Positions 1 through 9,355 of a stretch of DNA of 64,000 bases are shown in pieces. Source of the stretch: Bradyrhizobium sp. sBnM-33 (GTDB lineage Bacteria > Pseudomonadota > Alphaproteobacteria > Rhizobiales > Xanthobacteraceae); contig NZ_CP136624.1 of NCBI RefSeq assembly GCF_032917945.1, positions 6,200,001-6,264,000 on the forward strand, given 5' to 3'. The stretch's first letter is position 1; each line of letters starts with the position of its first letter. A program made the position numbers and the translations under genes. The notes beneath the pieces were generated by a model. That model ran no database searches. It had not been told where the DNA came from and saw only the letters and a list, made by a program, of their open reading frames with translations.

Positions 1-1168
1 GCGGTCATGGCGCAACGCAGAATAGCGGATTGCCGCGCTCGACATCTTGCGCCTCCAACACCCCTGACTCCCATGCCGCAATGTGGTATGCTTCGACCTG
101 GATTTAGCGTGGTCCTGAGCCTCCTTGGAGGGCTGCATGAGACGGCGCGATTTCATCGGTCTTCTTGGCGGTGCGGCGGTGGCATGGCCGCTCGCTGCAG
201 CGGCACAGCAGAGCACCAATAGCAAGCGTCTTGCTATCTTCAGCCCATCACAGCCAAGCGCGGACCTGCATGAACATAGCGAAAGCAAAGGTTGGCGAGC
301 CTTATTCGCTGAGCTTCGGCGGTTAGGACAGATCGAGGGACAAAACCTCAATGTCGAAAGTTACGGCCGAGAGCAAAGCACCTCCGGCCCCGAAGCCCTG
401 GCGACGGAAATCGTTCGAAGCAACCCGGACGTCATCTTCGTCGTTGGCCCTGGCGCAGTCATCTTCAAAAAACTAACATCGCGTATTCCCATCGTAGCGA
501 TAACTGGTGACCCCGTTAAGACGGGGATCGCCGACAGTCTGGCGCACCCGGGCGGCAATTTCACGGGAGTTAGCGTCGACGCCGGTCCATCCATTTATGG
601 AAAACGGATCGCACTGTTGCGCGAGATGTTCCCGACCATGTCGAAACTTGGCTGTCTCATTCTTCGATTGCAATGGAATGTAACCCAAGGCCCCGCAATC
701 CGCGCAGCGGCCGAAACGGCAGGCCACCCTCTCGCGGTGTCTTTAGTGGAAATGGGTACCAGCGAAGCAGGCTATCGGGCGGCGGTCGAGAGCATCTCTC
801 GCGACGGTGCAGATGCGGTCATGGTCGTCGAGTCGCCTGAGACCGAACAAAAAGGCGCTTTGATCGCCAAGTTGCTCGGCGACGCGAAGCTTCCGGCGAT
901 TTTTTCGTTTACCGAATCCGTCGAGGCCGGGGGCTTAATGGCCTATTCCTTCGACCTGATCGAATTGTATAAGCGCTCCGCACATCCTATCGACGCAATT
1001 CTCCGGGGAGCAAAACCCGGCGACATCCCGTTCTACCAAGTAATTAAATTCGAGTTGTCCATCAACCTCAAGACAGCTAAGCAGCTGGGGCTTTCCGTAC
1101 CTCCTGCGCTCGTCGCGATTGCCGATAAGGTAATTGAGTGAACAAGCAAAGGTCCGGTTATTGCACTT
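1..1168 (+). repeat. Segmental duplication, copy 1 (gene plus its upstream region)
   Basis: This stretch, including the 136 bases upstream of the first gene, is nearly identical to 8111-9281. Both begin GCGGTCATGGCGCAACGCAG and stay collinear through the ribosome binding site, the gene and about 25 bases past the stop. The offset is a constant 8110 bases up to the genes, with one extra codon in copy 2. The upstream regions are about as similar as the coding regions, so the whole cassette was copied, probably recently. Confidence 0.9.
137..1141 (+). CDS. ABC-type substrate-binding protein, PF04392 family (array gene 1)
   Basis: A periplasmic binding protein of the ABC_sub_bind (COG2984, TrpX-like) family, 334 aa; ligand unknown. 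The N-terminus has a Tat-like twin-arginine signal (MRRRDFIGLL, then a hydrophobic stretch and AAAAQQ). The mature part shows the family landmarks: RRLGQIEGQNL near residue 60, HPGGNFTGVS near 140, GGLMAYSFDLIELYKR near 265, and the closing block KFELSINLKTAKQLGL. I start at ATG 137 because TTGGAGG sits just upstream; the longer reading from TTG 125 would consume that site. It is first in a same-strand array with no permease or ATPase, so transport is not proven. Its closest relative here is 8247-9254. Confidence 0.93.
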   Translation: MRRRDFIGLLGGAAVAWPLAAAAQQSTNSKRLAIFSPSQPSADLHEHSESKGWRALFAELRRLGQIEGQNLNVESYGREQSTSGPEALATEIVRSNPDVIFVVGPGAVIFKKLTSRIPIVAITGDPVKTGIADSLAHPGGNFTGVSVDAGPSIYGKRIALLREMFPTMSKLGCLILRLQWNVTQGPAIRAAAETAGHPLAVSLVEMGTSEAGYRAAVESISRDGADAVMVVESPETEQKGALIAKLLGDAKLPAIFSFTESVEAGGLMAYSFDLIELYKRSAHPIDAILRGAKPGDIPFYQVIKFELSINLKTAKQLGLSVPPALVAIADKVIE

Positions 1169-1389
1169 TTCGGAAGTGGTGGTCCCGATGCGTGATGTCC
1201 GCAGTTGAGGGAAGACCGGAAGTGATCAGTGGTCGGCCGAACCGACGCGATTGACCCAACTGAGACATGGGCGGCTCAAGACTTTTGCGGCGCAATGCGC
1301 CTAAGCGTGGTACAAGTGCCCCTATTGAATTGTGTGGACCCGACCTCCCGCCCAACTAATTCAGCGCGGCGCAGGAAAGGAGACCAATC

Positions 1390-2412
1390 ATGTGGCGCAA
1401 GACGGTGTGGCTCATCGCGATCCTGACCCTCAGCATCTTCGTCGCGCCGGTCGCCTCGGCGCAGAAACCTGGAAAGGTACATCGAGTGGGCATGGTGTTT
1501 ATCCGACCGCCCAATCTTCTCCCGCCTAATATTCCGCAGCCGTCGTTTGGGAAAGGTGGATTTGCCCGCGCGTTTCTGGATCGGCTGGCCGACCACGGCT
1601 ACATTCAGGGAAAGAACCTCGTCATCGAAGCGCGGTACGGAGGATACGAGCGATTGGCGGAACTTGCAGCTGAGTTAGTGCGCCTCCCGGTCGACGTCAT
1701 CTACGTTGGCGGCACGAAGGCGGTCCGGATCGTCAGCGCCGCGGTGAAGGAGACGCCGCTGGTGATCCTCTCTTGCGACGCGTTGGCGCACGTCGCTGGG
1801 CTCAACCGACCAGAGGGCAACCTTACCGGAGTGACCTGCCTGTCCACGGAGCTGAGCCCGAAGAGGCTCGAGTTGCTCAAAGAGGCGGTCCCGAACGCGG
1901 TCCGGGTGGTCTACCTTTCCGACCCTGAAGACGCGCCGCCCGGGCTCAAACTGACGCAGGACGCTGCACCTCGCCTGGGGATCAAGCTCCAAGTCACCGA
2001 CGTGCAGGCGGCGGACCGCCTGCAGACCTGGGGCGAGTCCGATCTTAGGACCGTCTTGAGCGCGGTCGCGAAGGTGAACCCCGACGCGTTGTTCGTCTAC
2101 CCCGACCCGATCCTCATAGCGCAGGGGAAGCAGGTCGCGGAGTTCGCGATGACGAATCGCTTGCCCACGATGTTCGCGTTCCGTGAGTCCGTCGACGCTG
2201 GCGGCCTCATGTCATACGGGGCCAGCCTCAACGGGATGGCAGCCTCGGCCGCAGTGCTGATCGCGAAGATTCTGGACGGCAAGAGACCGAGTGAGCTGCC
2301 GGTCGAACAACCGATCAAGTTCGAGCTGGTGATTAACCTCAAGACCGCAAGAGCGCTCGGCCTCACCATTCCACCCTCGCTGCTCGCCCGTGCCGACGAG
2401 GTGATTGACTAA
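1390..2412 (+). CDS. ABC-type substrate-binding protein, PF04392 family (array gene 2)
   Basis: 340 aa, same family as the preceding gene but clearly diverged. It is the only array member with an ordinary Sec-type leader (MWRKTVWLIAILTLSIF, then VASAQ) instead of a twin-arginine leader. Family landmarks are GYIQGKNLVIEARYGG, PEGNLTGVTCLS, GGLMSYGASLNG and the closing SELPVEQPIKFELVINLKTA with LLARADEVID. The start is supported by AGGAAAGGAG ending 8 bases before ATG 1390. Third-position GC looks higher than in array genes 1 and 3. The 248-base gap to gene 1 has no other gene. Ligand unknown. Confidence 0.93.
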   Translation: MWRKTVWLIAILTLSIFVAPVASAQKPGKVHRVGMVFIRPPNLLPPNIPQPSFGKGGFARAFLDRLADHGYIQGKNLVIEARYGGYERLAELAAELVRLPVDVIYVGGTKAVRIVSAAVKETPLVILSCDALAHVAGLNRPEGNLTGVTCLSTELSPKRLELLKEAVPNAVRVVYLSDPEDAPPGLKLTQDAAPRLGIKLQVTDVQAADRLQTWGESDLRTVLSAVAKVNPDALFVYPDPILIAQGKQVAEFAMTNRLPTMFAFRESVDAGGLMSYGASLNGMAASAAVLIAKILDGKRPSELPVEQPIKFELVINLKTARALGLTIPPSLLARADEVID

Positions 2413-2431
2413 AGCTGGTAATTGCTGCGGT

Positions 2432-2544
2432 GCATGAGTCCGTTGTTGGCACTTCTCGGACCTGACAGGCCCGGCTGGCGACAGTCTGTTCTTGAGGGTA
2501 CAGCGGGCTGCCCTGTTGCGCGCCCGGACTTCCGAATTTGACCC
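2432..2544 (+). repeat. Array spacer element (boxes at constant spacing)
   Basis: Begins 20 bases after the stop of array gene 2. Box 1 is GCATGAGTCCGTTGTTGGCA (2432 on); box 2, starting at 2526, contains GGACTTCCGAATTTGACCC. The boxes are 94 bases apart, against 92 in the 3680 copy and 93 in the 10333 copy. GTCCG and CGGAC in box 1 could pair as a short hairpin. Confidence 0.6.
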
Positions 2545-2682
2545 AAACCGGGCTTATCCAGAGAGGCCGACCGGCTTAGTTGACTTCTCGCGCTGCGACC
2601 TTCTTTCACGGATCACGAGCAGGACATGCGTGTATTCGTGCCGTTGCAACGGCGTAAAGCGCGCCTTCAGGAGGACCGTCGC

Positions 2683-3660
2683 ATGATCGATAGACGAAGC
2701 CTCGTTATCAGTGGAGTTACCACTGTGCTCGTGCCGCCATCGGTTAGAGCGCAGCGATCAGGAAAAGTGTGGCGAGTTGTTTTCTTTTCAGTTGCGGCAG
2801 GTCCGAACCCTCTTGCTGACTCCTTCAGGCGAGGATTGAACGAGTTAGGTTATAGTGAGGGGTCCAACCTGTCCATCCAGTACCGTTGGATGGCTGGTCA
2901 AGAAAGCCAATACGACGATGTAGCGCGCGAGTTGGCCCAAAGTGAGCCGGACGTGATTGTCACGGCAGGCCATCCCCCGGCTGTTGCTGCCAAGAAAGCT
3001 ACAGCACAGTTACCAATCGTCGCGCTTGCGGTTGTTAATCCCGTAGGAGGTGGCCTAGCCGCCAGCATCTCCCATCCTGGTGGCAACTTGACCGGCTTTT
3101 CTTTAGAGGTCACGCCGGAAACAAACGCGAAAATGCTCCAGCTTCTGCACGAAGCAGCCCCTAAAATCACCCGAATTGGTGCGCTTTGGAATTCTGCAAA
3201 TCCTGGCAGCCGTTTCTACCTCGATGCGGTAAGCCACGCAGCACGATCGGTAAACCTCACTCTCAAGGATTATGATGTGCGCCGGGCCGAGGATATCGAT
3301 GTTGTGTTCCATTCGCTTCGCGGAAGCGTTGACGGGCTCATTGTTTTTCCAGAGGGTCTGCTGTGGACGTATCGACGTAATATCGTTGATGCTGCGCGAG
3401 AGGCGCAACTAGCCACGATTTTTGGTTATCGCGATGCTGTCGAGATGGGAGCGCTGATGAGCTACGGCCCCGACCTCGTCGATCTCTTCAAGAGAGGCGC
3501 TGCCTACGTAGACAAGATCATCAAAGGCGCCAAACCTGCCGAACTTCCCATCCAACAGCCGGCAAAATTCGAGTTGGTGATCAATGTAAAAACGGCTAAT
3601 GCCCTGAACATCGGTGTGCCTCCAACATTGCTCGCCCGCGCGGACGAGGTGATTGAATAA
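2683..3660 (+). CDS. ABC-type substrate-binding protein, PF04392 family (array gene 3)
   Basis: 325 aa periplasmic binding protein of the same family. The leader MIDRRSLVISGVTTVL with a VRAQ cleavage region is Tat-like but short. Landmarks: LNELGYSEGSNLSIQYRW, HPGGNLTGFSLE, GALMSYGPDLVDLFKRGA and the end block AELPIQQPAKFELVINVKTA, then LLARADEVIE. ATG 2683 is chosen because CAGGAGGA lies 8 bases upstream; an upstream in-frame ATG at 2626 would give an implausible basic extension ahead of the signal. The sequence is AT-richer than gene 2, so the array members were not all copied from one another recently. Ligand unknown. Confidence 0.93.
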   Translation: MIDRRSLVISGVTTVLVPPSVRAQRSGKVWRVVFFSVAAGPNPLADSFRRGLNELGYSEGSNLSIQYRWMAGQESQYDDVARELAQSEPDVIVTAGHPPAVAAKKATAQLPIVALAVVNPVGGGLAASISHPGGNLTGFSLEVTPETNAKMLQLLHEAAPKITRIGALWNSANPGSRFYLDAVSHAARSVNLTLKDYDVRRAEDIDVVFHSLRGSVDGLIVFPEGLLWTYRRNIVDAAREAQLATIFGYRDAVEMGALMSYGPDLVDLFKRGAAYVDKIIKGAKPAELPIQQPAKFELVINVKTANALNIGVPPTLLARADEVIE

Positions 3661-4176
3661 ATGTGTTATTCGCCGCGGTGCATGAGTCCGTTGTTGGCAC
3701 TTTTCGGACCTGCGGTGCCGGGGCAGGGATGTCCGTTCACGGCGTCAAAACGGACCTTGTCCTTACTTGCGCCGACTTCCGAAAATGACCCCGAACCCGA
3801 CGTGCGTCGCTGCTTCTAGTCGCAACCCGCTGTCCGCGATGCAAGCGGACCAATGCGTGGCATAACCCCGAGGAACTGGAGTGCCCGCCGGGTCGGCGCT
3901 CACATCGGTTTGGCGCGCCGAGCAGGATAGGCGCGGTGTCCCAAACTCTGAGCGACTTCACCACATCTTGCGTGGCCTGAAATGAGCCGTCTCGAAACAG
4001 GACTCATACGCATCTACGTGTGCTTACAGCTCGAGCGGCGAACGAGTCGGCCAGAACGGCCGTGATCGTGAACCGGTGTATCCAGTTTAGCACGCCCGCC
4101 CTCATTCCGACGTGATAAGATAGCGCAAGTTAAAGCGCTGTTACGCTCCCGGCTCAGGAGCCAAGGAGGGGATCAA
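3661..4176. other. Intergenic region within the array (516 bases)
   Basis: Holds the 113-base spacer element described below and then about 380 bases in which I see no convincing gene. The reverse-strand open frame at 3737-3964 has no ribosome binding site and no family resemblance. The last 40 bases carry AAGGAGGGGATCAA, the ribosome binding site of the next gene. Confidence 0.6.
3680..3790 (+). repeat. Array spacer element
   Basis: Second copy of the spacer element, again starting 20 bases after a stop codon. Box 1 is GCATGAGTCCGTTGTTGGCA, identical over these 20 bases to the copy at 2432. Box 2, CCGACTTCCGAAAATGACC, starts at 3772. The sequence between the boxes is not well conserved. Confidence 0.6.
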
Positions 4177-5181
4177 ATGAGGCGCCGCGCGTTCATTGCC
4201 GGTCTCGTTTGCACCGCCGCGCTCAGCCGCGCTGAGGCGCAGCAGGCGGACAAGGTTTACCGCATTGCCATTGCCCATCCGTCGTACCCCGTGTCCGAGA
4301 TGAACGAGGCGAGCGACCGTCTCCCGTGGTTCCCCGCGTTCTTCGCGGAGCTTCGCCGCCTCGGCTATATCGAAGGCCAAAACCTACGTGTCGAGCGATA
4401 TTCCGCCGAGGGGCGGACCGCGCAATATGCCGATCTGGCCCGTGAGGTTGTAGGTCGCAGGCCAGACGTGATCCTGTCGGGAAAGAACGAAATGATTTTG
4501 TTGCTAAAAGCCGCCACCCTAACCATGCCGATCGTCGGCATTTCGGCCGATCCGGTCGCTGCCGGCATTGCGACGAGCTTGGCGCGACCTGGTGGTAACA
4601 TTACGGGAGTCAGTGTCGACGCTGGTCGAGAGGTTTGGGGGAAGCGTCTCGAACTGTTGAAAGAAGCTATCCCTGGCCTCTCCCGCATAGGCTTCCTTGC
4701 GGACCACGAGACTTGGGACTCGTGGTACGGGCCGGCCCTTCGGGAGGCTGCGCAACGGCAAGGCCTGAACTTTGTTGGGCCGCAGCTTCATGGTTCTCTT
4801 CAGGAGCCAGAGTATCGCCGAGTCATCCTGGCGATCGCCGATGCAGGCGCGCAAGCGCTCCTCGCGAGCGATCAGAGCGAGAACATCGCAAACCGCGGGC
4901 TTATCTCCGAGCTGGCAACGGCCGCCCGCCTGCCGGCGATGTACGCCTATCCGGAGTTCGTCTCTTCCGGCGGGTTAATGGCCTACGGCATCAAGCTCTC
5001 CGAAGCCTATAGAGGCGCGGCCGGGCAAATCGATCAGATTTTGCGCGGAACCAAGCCGGGCGAAATTCCGTACCAGCAAGCGACCAAGTTCCTCTTCGCC
5101 ATCAACCTCAAAACCGCAAAAACGCTCGGCTTCGAAATCCCGCCAAATGTTCTCGCACGCGCCGATGAGGTCATCGAATAG
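4177..5181 (+). CDS. ABC-type substrate-binding protein, PF04392 family (array gene 4)
   Basis: 334 aa. Twin-arginine leader MRRRAFIAGLVCTAALS with an AEAQQ cleavage region. Landmarks: LRRLGYIEGQNLRVERYS, RPGGNITGVSVDAG, GGLMAYGIKLSEAYRGA and KPGEIPYQQATKFLFAINLK, ending VLARADEVIE. AAGGAGGGG lies about 7 bases before ATG 4177. Together with the next gene and the duplicated pair (137, 8247) it forms a sub-family sharing an RYSAEGR or RYSGEGR-type segment after the first conserved block, so these four probably bind related ligands. That last point is inference; no ligand can be named. Confidence 0.93.
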   Translation: MRRRAFIAGLVCTAALSRAEAQQADKVYRIAIAHPSYPVSEMNEASDRLPWFPAFFAELRRLGYIEGQNLRVERYSAEGRTAQYADLAREVVGRRPDVILSGKNEMILLLKAATLTMPIVGISADPVAAGIATSLARPGGNITGVSVDAGREVWGKRLELLKEAIPGLSRIGFLADHETWDSWYGPALREAAQRQGLNFVGPQLHGSLQEPEYRRVILAIADAGAQALLASDQSENIANRGLISELATAARLPAMYAYPEFVSSGGLMAYGIKLSEAYRGAAGQIDQILRGTKPGEIPYQQATKFLFAINLKTAKTLGFEIPPNVLARADEVIE

Positions 5182-5200
5182 AGAGGCTGTTTGCTGCGGC

Positions 5201-5313
5201 GCATGAGTCCGGTTATGGCCCCAAGCCGACCAACTTCGTCGCCTGCCGCTAGTCCGGTATTTAGGGTAATCCGGACTCCGCATCAGGGATCGCGACCGCC
5301 GCTTGTGTGACCC
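5201..5313 (+). repeat. Array spacer element (diverged copy)
   Basis: GCATGAGTCCGGTTATGGCC begins 20 bases after the stop of array gene 4. TGACCC of box 2 is found at 5308, exactly 107 bases after the start of box 1, the same distance as in the 2432 copy. The rest of box 2 has changed. Confidence 0.5.
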
Positions 5314-5382
5314 GAAGCGGCCGTCGCAGAAAGGTGCTAGGCTCTCATCCACCCACAGACGTGATCCTTGTAGGAGGGACAC

Positions 5383-6381
5383 ATGCGACGGCGTGAGTTC
5401 ATCGCGTTCATGGGTTTAGGAGTCATGCTGCCGTTTAGCGCACGAGCGCAGCAATCGACGAAGGCGTACCGGATCGCGATACTGCATCCATTGTGGCCGG
5501 TCGCCGAGCTGACCGATCGTAGCAGCAACCGGTATTGGCGCGAGCTTTTCCAGGAAATTCGCCGGCTCGGCTACGTCGAAGGGCAGAACCTCGTGATCGA
5601 GCGTTATTCCGGCGAGGGGCGTGCGGAACTCTACCCCAAGCTCGCCCGCGATGTCGCAAACAGCAATCCCAATCTTATCTTAGCGTTTACGAATCGGACG
5701 GTGGTCCCTCTCAAAGAGGTAACGTCCACCATACCGATCGTTGCGATGACTAGGGATCCGGTCGGTTTTGACCTTGTGCCGAGCATGTCACGGCCGGGTG
5801 GCAACATCACGGGCGTCAGCATCGATGCCGGATCGGACCTTTGGGACAAACGGCTTGAGCTTTTCCGGGAAGCCGTGCCAACAATATCGAAGCTGGCAAT
5901 TCTGGGTCTGCGACAAGGCCTGGACGCGGCCTCAATGCAGGCGGCGGCCGAGAAAGCAGGCATCGCGGTCGTGGGTCCCTCCTTTCTCGAGGATGCGAGC
6001 GAGGCAGAGTATCGTCGTGTGTTCGCCTTCATGTCGCAGGAAGGTGCCGACGCGCTCTTCATCGACAGTAGTCCGGAACTCATTACGAAGGCACAACTGA
6101 TCGGCGAGTTGGCTAAGAAATACCGGTTGCCAGCCATTTATCCATTTCGCTCGTATATAGAAGACGGCGGCGGGCTTATGGCCTATGGCATCGATTTTGT
6201 GGAGCTCTTTCACCAAGTCGCTCGTTCTATCGACAAAATCCTCAAGGGTGCGAAGCCCGGTGATATTCCCTACTATCAACCGACGAAATTTGAACTGGTC
6301 ATCAATCAGAAGGCTGCCAAGGACCTCGGACTGGTAATTCCCGAGTCGTTGCTCGCCCGCGCTGACGAGGTGATCGAATAG
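5383..6381 (+). CDS. ABC-type substrate-binding protein, PF04392 family (array gene 5)
   Basis: 332 aa. Twin-arginine leader MRRREFIAFMGLGVM ending near ARAQQ. Landmarks: IRRLGYVEGQNLVIERYSGE, RPGGNITGVSIDAG, GGGLMAYGIDFVELFHQVA and KPGDIPYYQPTKFELVINQK, ending LLARADEVIE. GTAGGAGGGACAC precedes ATG 5383. The spacer behind it starts with AATGAGTCCG 20 bases after the stop, but is then interrupted by the IS1182-type insertion. Most similar within the array to gene 4. Ligand unknown. Confidence 0.93.
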   Translation: MRRREFIAFMGLGVMLPFSARAQQSTKAYRIAILHPLWPVAELTDRSSNRYWRELFQEIRRLGYVEGQNLVIERYSGEGRAELYPKLARDVANSNPNLILAFTNRTVVPLKEVTSTIPIVAMTRDPVGFDLVPSMSRPGGNITGVSIDAGSDLWDKRLELFREAVPTISKLAILGLRQGLDAASMQAAAEKAGIAVVGPSFLEDASEAEYRRVFAFMSQEGADALFIDSSPELITKAQLIGELAKKYRLPAIYPFRSYIEDGGGLMAYGIDFVELFHQVARSIDKILKGAKPGDIPYYQPTKFELVINQKAAKDLGLVIPESLLARADEVIE

Positions 6382-6465
6382 TATGCTGTTTTGTGCGATG
6401 AATGAGTCCGGAAGTGGCACTTTTGAGGCATGCTGAGCGGTTCGCAAATTGTCCGCTTAAGGGGT

Positions 6466-8057
6466 GATTGTGTTGCAAAACTCGGCAGGTCTCGATTGCA
6501 GAGCTTGGCGAAGAGTTTTAGCCGGCCCTTTGTTTGCGCCCTCCCTTGTGTCGGCTGCGGTGCCTATTCGCTGGTATCTATACAAGACAAGCGGCTCCGA
6601 GAGGTAGCGGGGCGCGGCAGAGAAGCTTGGCCAGCCGCCTTAGGTTCTGTGCCGTTGCGGTGAGCAGCACTTCGTCTCTGGCACCACCCAAGCCCCGCAG
6701 CCGAAGTCGGTCGAGCCTAAGAATCCGTTTCATATGCGCAAATCGCATCTCGACCTTCTTCCGCTCGCGGCGAGACTGCTGAAAGGCTTCTGTATTGGCC
6801 AATGCACGGACGCGATCGCGCACATCCTCGTTGAGGTCGCGGGTGATTTTGCGCACGACCGCCGTCGTGCATTTCGGCTTCAGTGAACACTGCGAGCAAT
6901 CGCTCTTACTGGCCCTGTAGTAAACGATATGGCCTTGATCGATATTGCCTGTGCTGGTCAGTTCCGCACCGCCTGGGCAAACATAGATGTTGCGCTCTGG
7001 ATCGAAGACGAAGTCGGCGCGGCTAAAGGTGCCATCGGCGCGTGCCGACTTGTCCCACACAGGTACGTGCGGTGTGATGTTGCGATCCACTAGCCACTTG
7101 AGCAGTCGTACTGCGCCATAAGCCGTGTCGCCTGCGAGCCTGCGGGGCCGCAGATCGAAGCGGCGCTCAACACGATCCACCATAGCCTGCGTGACAGCAA
7201 TCTCCACGGCGCGGTTCGCGCGAGTGCCTGCCGCATCAAGGATAATCCCGACCTTGTTGTCGATCAGGTAGTTCGCGTCATAGGCAAAGAACGGGTCCAG
7301 GCCGGGTCTCGCAACCCATGTCGCTTGCGGATCGGTAAGCGAGACCTCTTTGGGAGGCTTGCGTCGATCGCCGCCTTCGCTCGCCCCGTCACCGACTCCA
7401 CTACGATCCTCATCGCCGCCGGCATCGAGGGCTGCAAGGTACTCGCGAACCGCATGGGAAGCTTCCTCTGCCTTCGGCCATGCAAACGGCTGATCGCCGG
7501 GGATCCGCTTCTTCCTGTCCACGTCCGCCTTGATCAGGCTCGCATCGATCGAGAATGCTTCGCCCCCAACCAGCCCGGCCGCGATGCTCATCGCCACCAC
7601 ACCCTCGAATACTCGGCGCAAGGTATCGCTTTCTCGTTCGCGCCGCGCACGGCAGAATACAGAGTGATCGGGAATCTTGTCTTCGATGCCGAGCTTGCAG
7701 AACCAGCGATAGGCAAGGTTCACCTGAACCTCGGCGCAAATCCGTCGTTCGGAGCGGATTGCAAACACATAGCCGACGAGGAGCATCCGGATCATCAGCA
7801 CCGGGTCAATCGACGGCCGTCCCGTGTGCGAGTAATAAGGCGCCAACTCCTTGTGCACCCAACTCAGATCGAGCAAACCGTCGATCTGCCGGACTAGATG
7901 ATCGGGTGGAACCACCTCGTCGAGATCAAACGAATAGAAAAACTGTCCCTGCCCAGTTTCCCGCCGCCCCATCATGCGCTGCTCCCGCTGATGCCCTCTC
8001 TCCACCAACGGAATCACGGATCGTGAGTCGTCTCAACGAGAGTTTGGCAACACAATC
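6466..8057 (-). mobile_element. IS1182-family-like insertion sequence
   Basis: Bounded by 18-base inverted repeats with one mismatch: GATTGTGTTGCAAAACTC at 6466-6483, and the complement of GATTGTGTTGCCAAACTC at 8040-8057. The 5-base direct repeat GGGGT lies immediately outside both ends (6461-6465 and 8058-8062), consistent with a target duplication. Length 1592 bases with one transposase on the minus strand. It sits in the spacer behind array gene 5, just before the second copy of the duplicated gene. Confidence 0.88.
6578..8017 (-). CDS. Transposase, IS1182-like (DDE)
   Basis: 479 aa, uninterrupted. The N-terminal region after GQGQFFYSFDLDEVVPPDHL matches the DUF772 type of IS1182 transposases (GRPSIDPVLMIRMLLVGYVF, then EVQVNLAYRWFCKLG). 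The catalytic region includes DPQATWVARPG, then GDTAYGAVRLLKWLVDRNI. A cysteine cluster CSQCSLKPKC near residue 375 fits the zinc-ribbon often present in this group, and the R-rich C-terminus ends in a typical RFAHMKRIL segment. A start at the MMGRRETG methionines (about 7975) is equally possible. It looks functional: both the element ends and the frame are intact. Confidence 0.9.
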   Translation of the reverse strand: MIPLVERGHQREQRMMGRRETGQGQFFYSFDLDEVVPPDHLVRQIDGLLDLSWVHKELAPYYSHTGRPSIDPVLMIRMLLVGYVFAIRSERRICAEVQVNLAYRWFCKLGIEDKIPDHSVFCRARRERESDTLRRVFEGVVAMSIAAGLVGGEAFSIDASLIKADVDRKKRIPGDQPFAWPKAEEASHAVREYLAALDAGGDEDRSGVGDGASEGGDRRKPPKEVSLTDPQATWVARPGLDPFFAYDANYLIDNKVGIILDAAGTRANRAVEIAVTQAMVDRVERRFDLRPRRLAGDTAYGAVRLLKWLVDRNITPHVPVWDKSARADGTFSRADFVFDPERNIYVCPGGAELTSTGNIDQGHIVYYRASKSDCSQCSLKPKCTTAVVRKITRDLNEDVRDRVRALANTEAFQQSRRERKKVEMRFAHMKRILRLDRLRLRGLGGARDEVLLTATAQNLRRLAKLLCRAPLPLGAACLV

Positions 8058-8110
8058 GGGGTTAGACCGGAAGTCGCAAGCGCACGTCAGAACGAAGCGA
8101 ATGCTCCTTA

Positions 8111-9281
8111 GCGGTCATGGCGCAACGCAGAATAGCGGATTGCCGCGCTCGACATCTTGCGCCTCCAACACCCCGGACTCCCATGCCGCGATGTGGTAGG
8201 CTTCGATCTGCATTTAGCGTGGTCCTGAGCCTCCTTGGAGGGCTGCATGAGACGGCGCGATTTCATCAGGCTTCTTGGCGGTGCGGCGGTCGGATGGCCG
8301 CTTGCTGCGGTGGCACAGCAGAGCACCAATAAGAAACGTCTTGCTATCTTCAGCCCATCACAGCCGAGCGCGGACTTACATGAGCATAGCGAAAGCAAAG
8401 TTTCCCCAGCTCTATTCGCTGAACTTCGGCGGTTGGGGCGGATCGAGGGACAAAACCTCAAGGTCGAAAGTTACGGCCGAGAGCAGAACACGTCCGGCCC
8501 CGAAGCCCTGGCGACGGAAATCGTTCGGAGCAACCCAGATGTCATCCTTGTCATTGGCCCTGGCGCAGTCATCTTCAAAAAGCTCACAACGCGCATTCCG
8601 ATCGTTGTGATAACTGGCGACCCCGTTAGGGCAGGGATCGCCGAAAGTCTGGCTCACCCGGGCGGCAATTTCACGGGAGTCAGCATCGATACCGGTCCAT
8701 CCATTCACGGAAAACGGATTGCACTGTTGCGCGAGATGGTTCCGACCATGTCGAAACTCGGCTGTCTCGGTCTTCGATCGCAATGGCATGGGCCAATCAC
8801 CGGTCCCGGAATCCGCGCAGCGGCCGAAACGGCAGGCCTCCCTCTCGCGGTGTCTTTACTGGAAATTGGTGCCAGCGAAGCAGACTATCGGGCGGCGGTC
8901 GAAAGCATCGCCCGCGACGGTGCAAATGCGGTGATGGTCCTCGATTCGCCTGAGGTCGATCAAAACAGCACTCTGGTCGCTAAGTTGGTCGGTGACGCGA
9001 AGCTTCCGGCGATTTTTACGCATCCGCACTCCGTCGAGGTCGGGGGCTTAATGGCCTATTCCTTCGACCTCATCGAATTGTATAAGCGCGTCGCCAACAA
9101 CATCGACGCAATTCTCCGAGGAGCAAACCCCGGCGACATCCCGATCTACCAGGTAACCAAATTCGAGTTGTCCATCAACCTCAAGACAGCCAAGCAGCTG
9201 GGGCTTTCCGTACCTCCTGCGCTCGTCGCGAGTGCCGATAAGGTAATTGAGTGAACAAGCAAAGGTCCGGTTATGGCACCT
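8111..9281 (+). repeat. Segmental duplication, copy 2
   Basis: Counterpart of 1-1168, with the same 136-base upstream sequence, ribosome binding site and gene. The IS1182-type element ends 53 bases before this copy begins. Most differences between the copies are scattered single-base substitutions. Confidence 0.9.
8247..9254 (+). CDS. ABC-type substrate-binding protein, PF04392 family (array gene 6)
   Basis: 335 aa, the near-identical sister of the gene at 137-1141, with a twin-arginine leader MRRRDFIRLLGGAAVGW. Differences cluster in the middle and late parts, for example the region after SKLGCL and the segment before GGLMAYSFD, where contacts with ligand are usually made. That suggests relaxed or changed binding, but this is inference. 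ATG 8247 has the same TTGGAGG site as its sister. The stop is followed by the same AACAAGCAAAGGTCCGGTTA spacer. Confidence 0.93.
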   Translation: MRRRDFIRLLGGAAVGWPLAAVAQQSTNKKRLAIFSPSQPSADLHEHSESKVSPALFAELRRLGRIEGQNLKVESYGREQNTSGPEALATEIVRSNPDVILVIGPGAVIFKKLTTRIPIVVITGDPVRAGIAESLAHPGGNFTGVSIDTGPSIHGKRIALLREMVPTMSKLGCLGLRSQWHGPITGPGIRAAAETAGLPLAVSLLEIGASEADYRAAVESIARDGANAVMVLDSPEVDQNSTLVAKLVGDAKLPAIFTHPHSVEVGGLMAYSFDLIELYKRVANNIDAILRGANPGDIPIYQVTKFELSINLKTAKQLGLSVPPALVASADKVIE

Positions 9282-9355
9282 CCCAACGCGGACACAGCTA
9301 TCCGCCTTTTCTGCGGCGCGGTATCATTAGCGCATCTGAAATCTAAGGTGGGCGC

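Noticed and set aside
7325..8199. Plus-strand frames of 190 and 214 codons in the IS1182-type element
   Set aside because: Both are antisense to the transposase and have no ribosome binding site or family.
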